Shown piece by piece: positions 5,551-6,006 of a stretch of 6,006 nucleotides of DNA. Numbering within the stretch: the stretch's first letter is position 1; each line of letters begins with the position of its first letter. The stretch is from a bacterium (GTDB lineage Bacteria; Thermosulfidibacterota; Thermosulfidibacteria; Thermosulfidibacterales; Thermosulfidibacteraceae), in NCBI GenBank assembly GCA_027037155.1, contig JALWBK010000288.1:1-6006 (forward strand). Reading direction: 5' to 3'. The translations under genes and the position numbers were made by a program. The notes under the pieces are model-generated. The model was not told where the DNA came from and made no database searches. It worked only from the letters and a program-made list of their open reading frames with translations.

Positions 5551-6006
5551 ATGCTCGATCTGGGTTTTGTGAGGAAGAACTTGGAGCTCGTTATAGAGAA
5601 AACGAGGCTTAGAGGGATTGAGCTGGATTTCGATTATTTTAAACAGGTGGACCAAAAAAGAAGGGAGACCCTGAAGGAACTTGAGGAGTTAAAGTTCAGG
5701 AAAAACCAGATTTCCAAGGAGATAGGCATAAAAAAGAGAAAGGGAGAAGACGTTACCTCTCTGATTGAGGAGTCTAAAGCCTTAGATGAGAGGATTGAGG
5801 AGCTTGAGGTTAAGTCCAAGGATTTGACGGAAAAGCTCTATGACTTTCTCTCTCGCATTCCCAATTTGGTGCACGATTCAGTGCCTGTGGGAGAGAGCGA
5901 GGAGGATAACGTAGTTGTCAGGCAGTGGGGAGAACCCAGAGAGTTTGACTTTGAGCCCAAACCCCACTGGGAGATTGGTGAGAAGCTGGGGATTATGGAC
6001 TTTGAG
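5551..6006 (+). CDS. serS: Seryl-tRNA synthetase (N-terminal part, cut by window edge)
   Basis: Class II aminoacyl-tRNA synthetase that charges tRNA-Ser, and tRNA-Sec where present, in the cytoplasm. Only the first 152 codons are in view. They begin MLDLGFVRKNLE, typical of bacterial SerRS. A long antiparallel coiled-coil arm follows at about residues 28-105 (including RRETLKELEELKFRKNQISKEI), the part that grips the tRNA long variable arm. Next come IPNLVHDSVPVGESEEDN and GEPREFDFEPKPHWEIGEKLGIMDFE, the conserved entry to the catalytic domain. Motifs 1-3 of the active site lie beyond the window. The gene starts 3 nt after the lolD stop and so probably shares the merR promoter, although a separate promoter inside lolD cannot be excluded. 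Confidence 0.95.
   Translation, partial: MLDLGFVRKNLELVIEKTRLRGIELDFDYFKQVDQKRRETLKELEELKFRKNQISKEIGIKKRKGEDVTSLIEESKALDERIEELEVKSKDLTEKLYDFLSRIPNLVHDSVPVGESEEDNVVVRQWGEPREFDFEPKPHWEIGEKLGIMDFE

Noticed and set aside
4902..5819. Minus-strand and alternative plus-strand frames across lolD and serS
   Set aside because: They lie over intact ABC and SerRS motifs, with no start signals or domains of their own.

Overview
The window reads as a compact stretch of chromosome from a Gram-negative (diderm) bacterium. TonB and a LolD-type ATPase both imply an outer membrane. The proteins are rich in Glu, Lys and Ile, and arginine is mostly AGG/AGA with frequent ATA for isoleucine. That is typical of thermophilic or deep-branching diderms such as Aquificota or Thermodesulfobacteriota-like lineages. 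This is an inference from composition, and I cannot name a genus. No mobile elements, tRNA or rRNA genes, CRISPR arrays or convincing terminators were seen. Almost every base is coding.

The layout is two divergent gene runs from one short AT-rich promoter region at about 4505-4568. The leftward (minus) run is rng (RNase E/G family, start best placed at 4515), suhB-like inositol monophosphatase, a bacterioferritin-like diiron protein, a Na+/Ca2+ exchanger (CaCA/YrbG family), then a TonB-family protein cut by the left edge. Junctions are a 7-nt overlap, an 8-nt overlap, a 10-nt gap and a direct stop-start abutment, so this is very probably one operon. The rightward (plus) run is a small MerR-type regulator, a LolD-like ABC ATPase overlapping it by 38 nt, and serS (seryl-tRNA synthetase), which starts 3 nt after lolD and is cut by the right edge.

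Two themes stand out in the leftward run. First, rng and suhB overlap. In E. coli RNase G trims the 16S rRNA 5' end and SuhB joins the rRNA antitermination complex, so a link to rRNA synthesis is plausible. Second, the ferritin-like protein, the cation exchanger and TonB together suggest metal handling. In the rightward run the lolD ATPase has no LolC/E permease beside it. The control region is the least ordinary part. It has a perfect TATAAT on the plus strand, an overlapping opposite-strand -10 for rng, a possible 19-bp spacer of the kind MerR regulators act on, and a nearly leaderless rng start. I see no clearly new system here, only household genes in an unusual arrangement.
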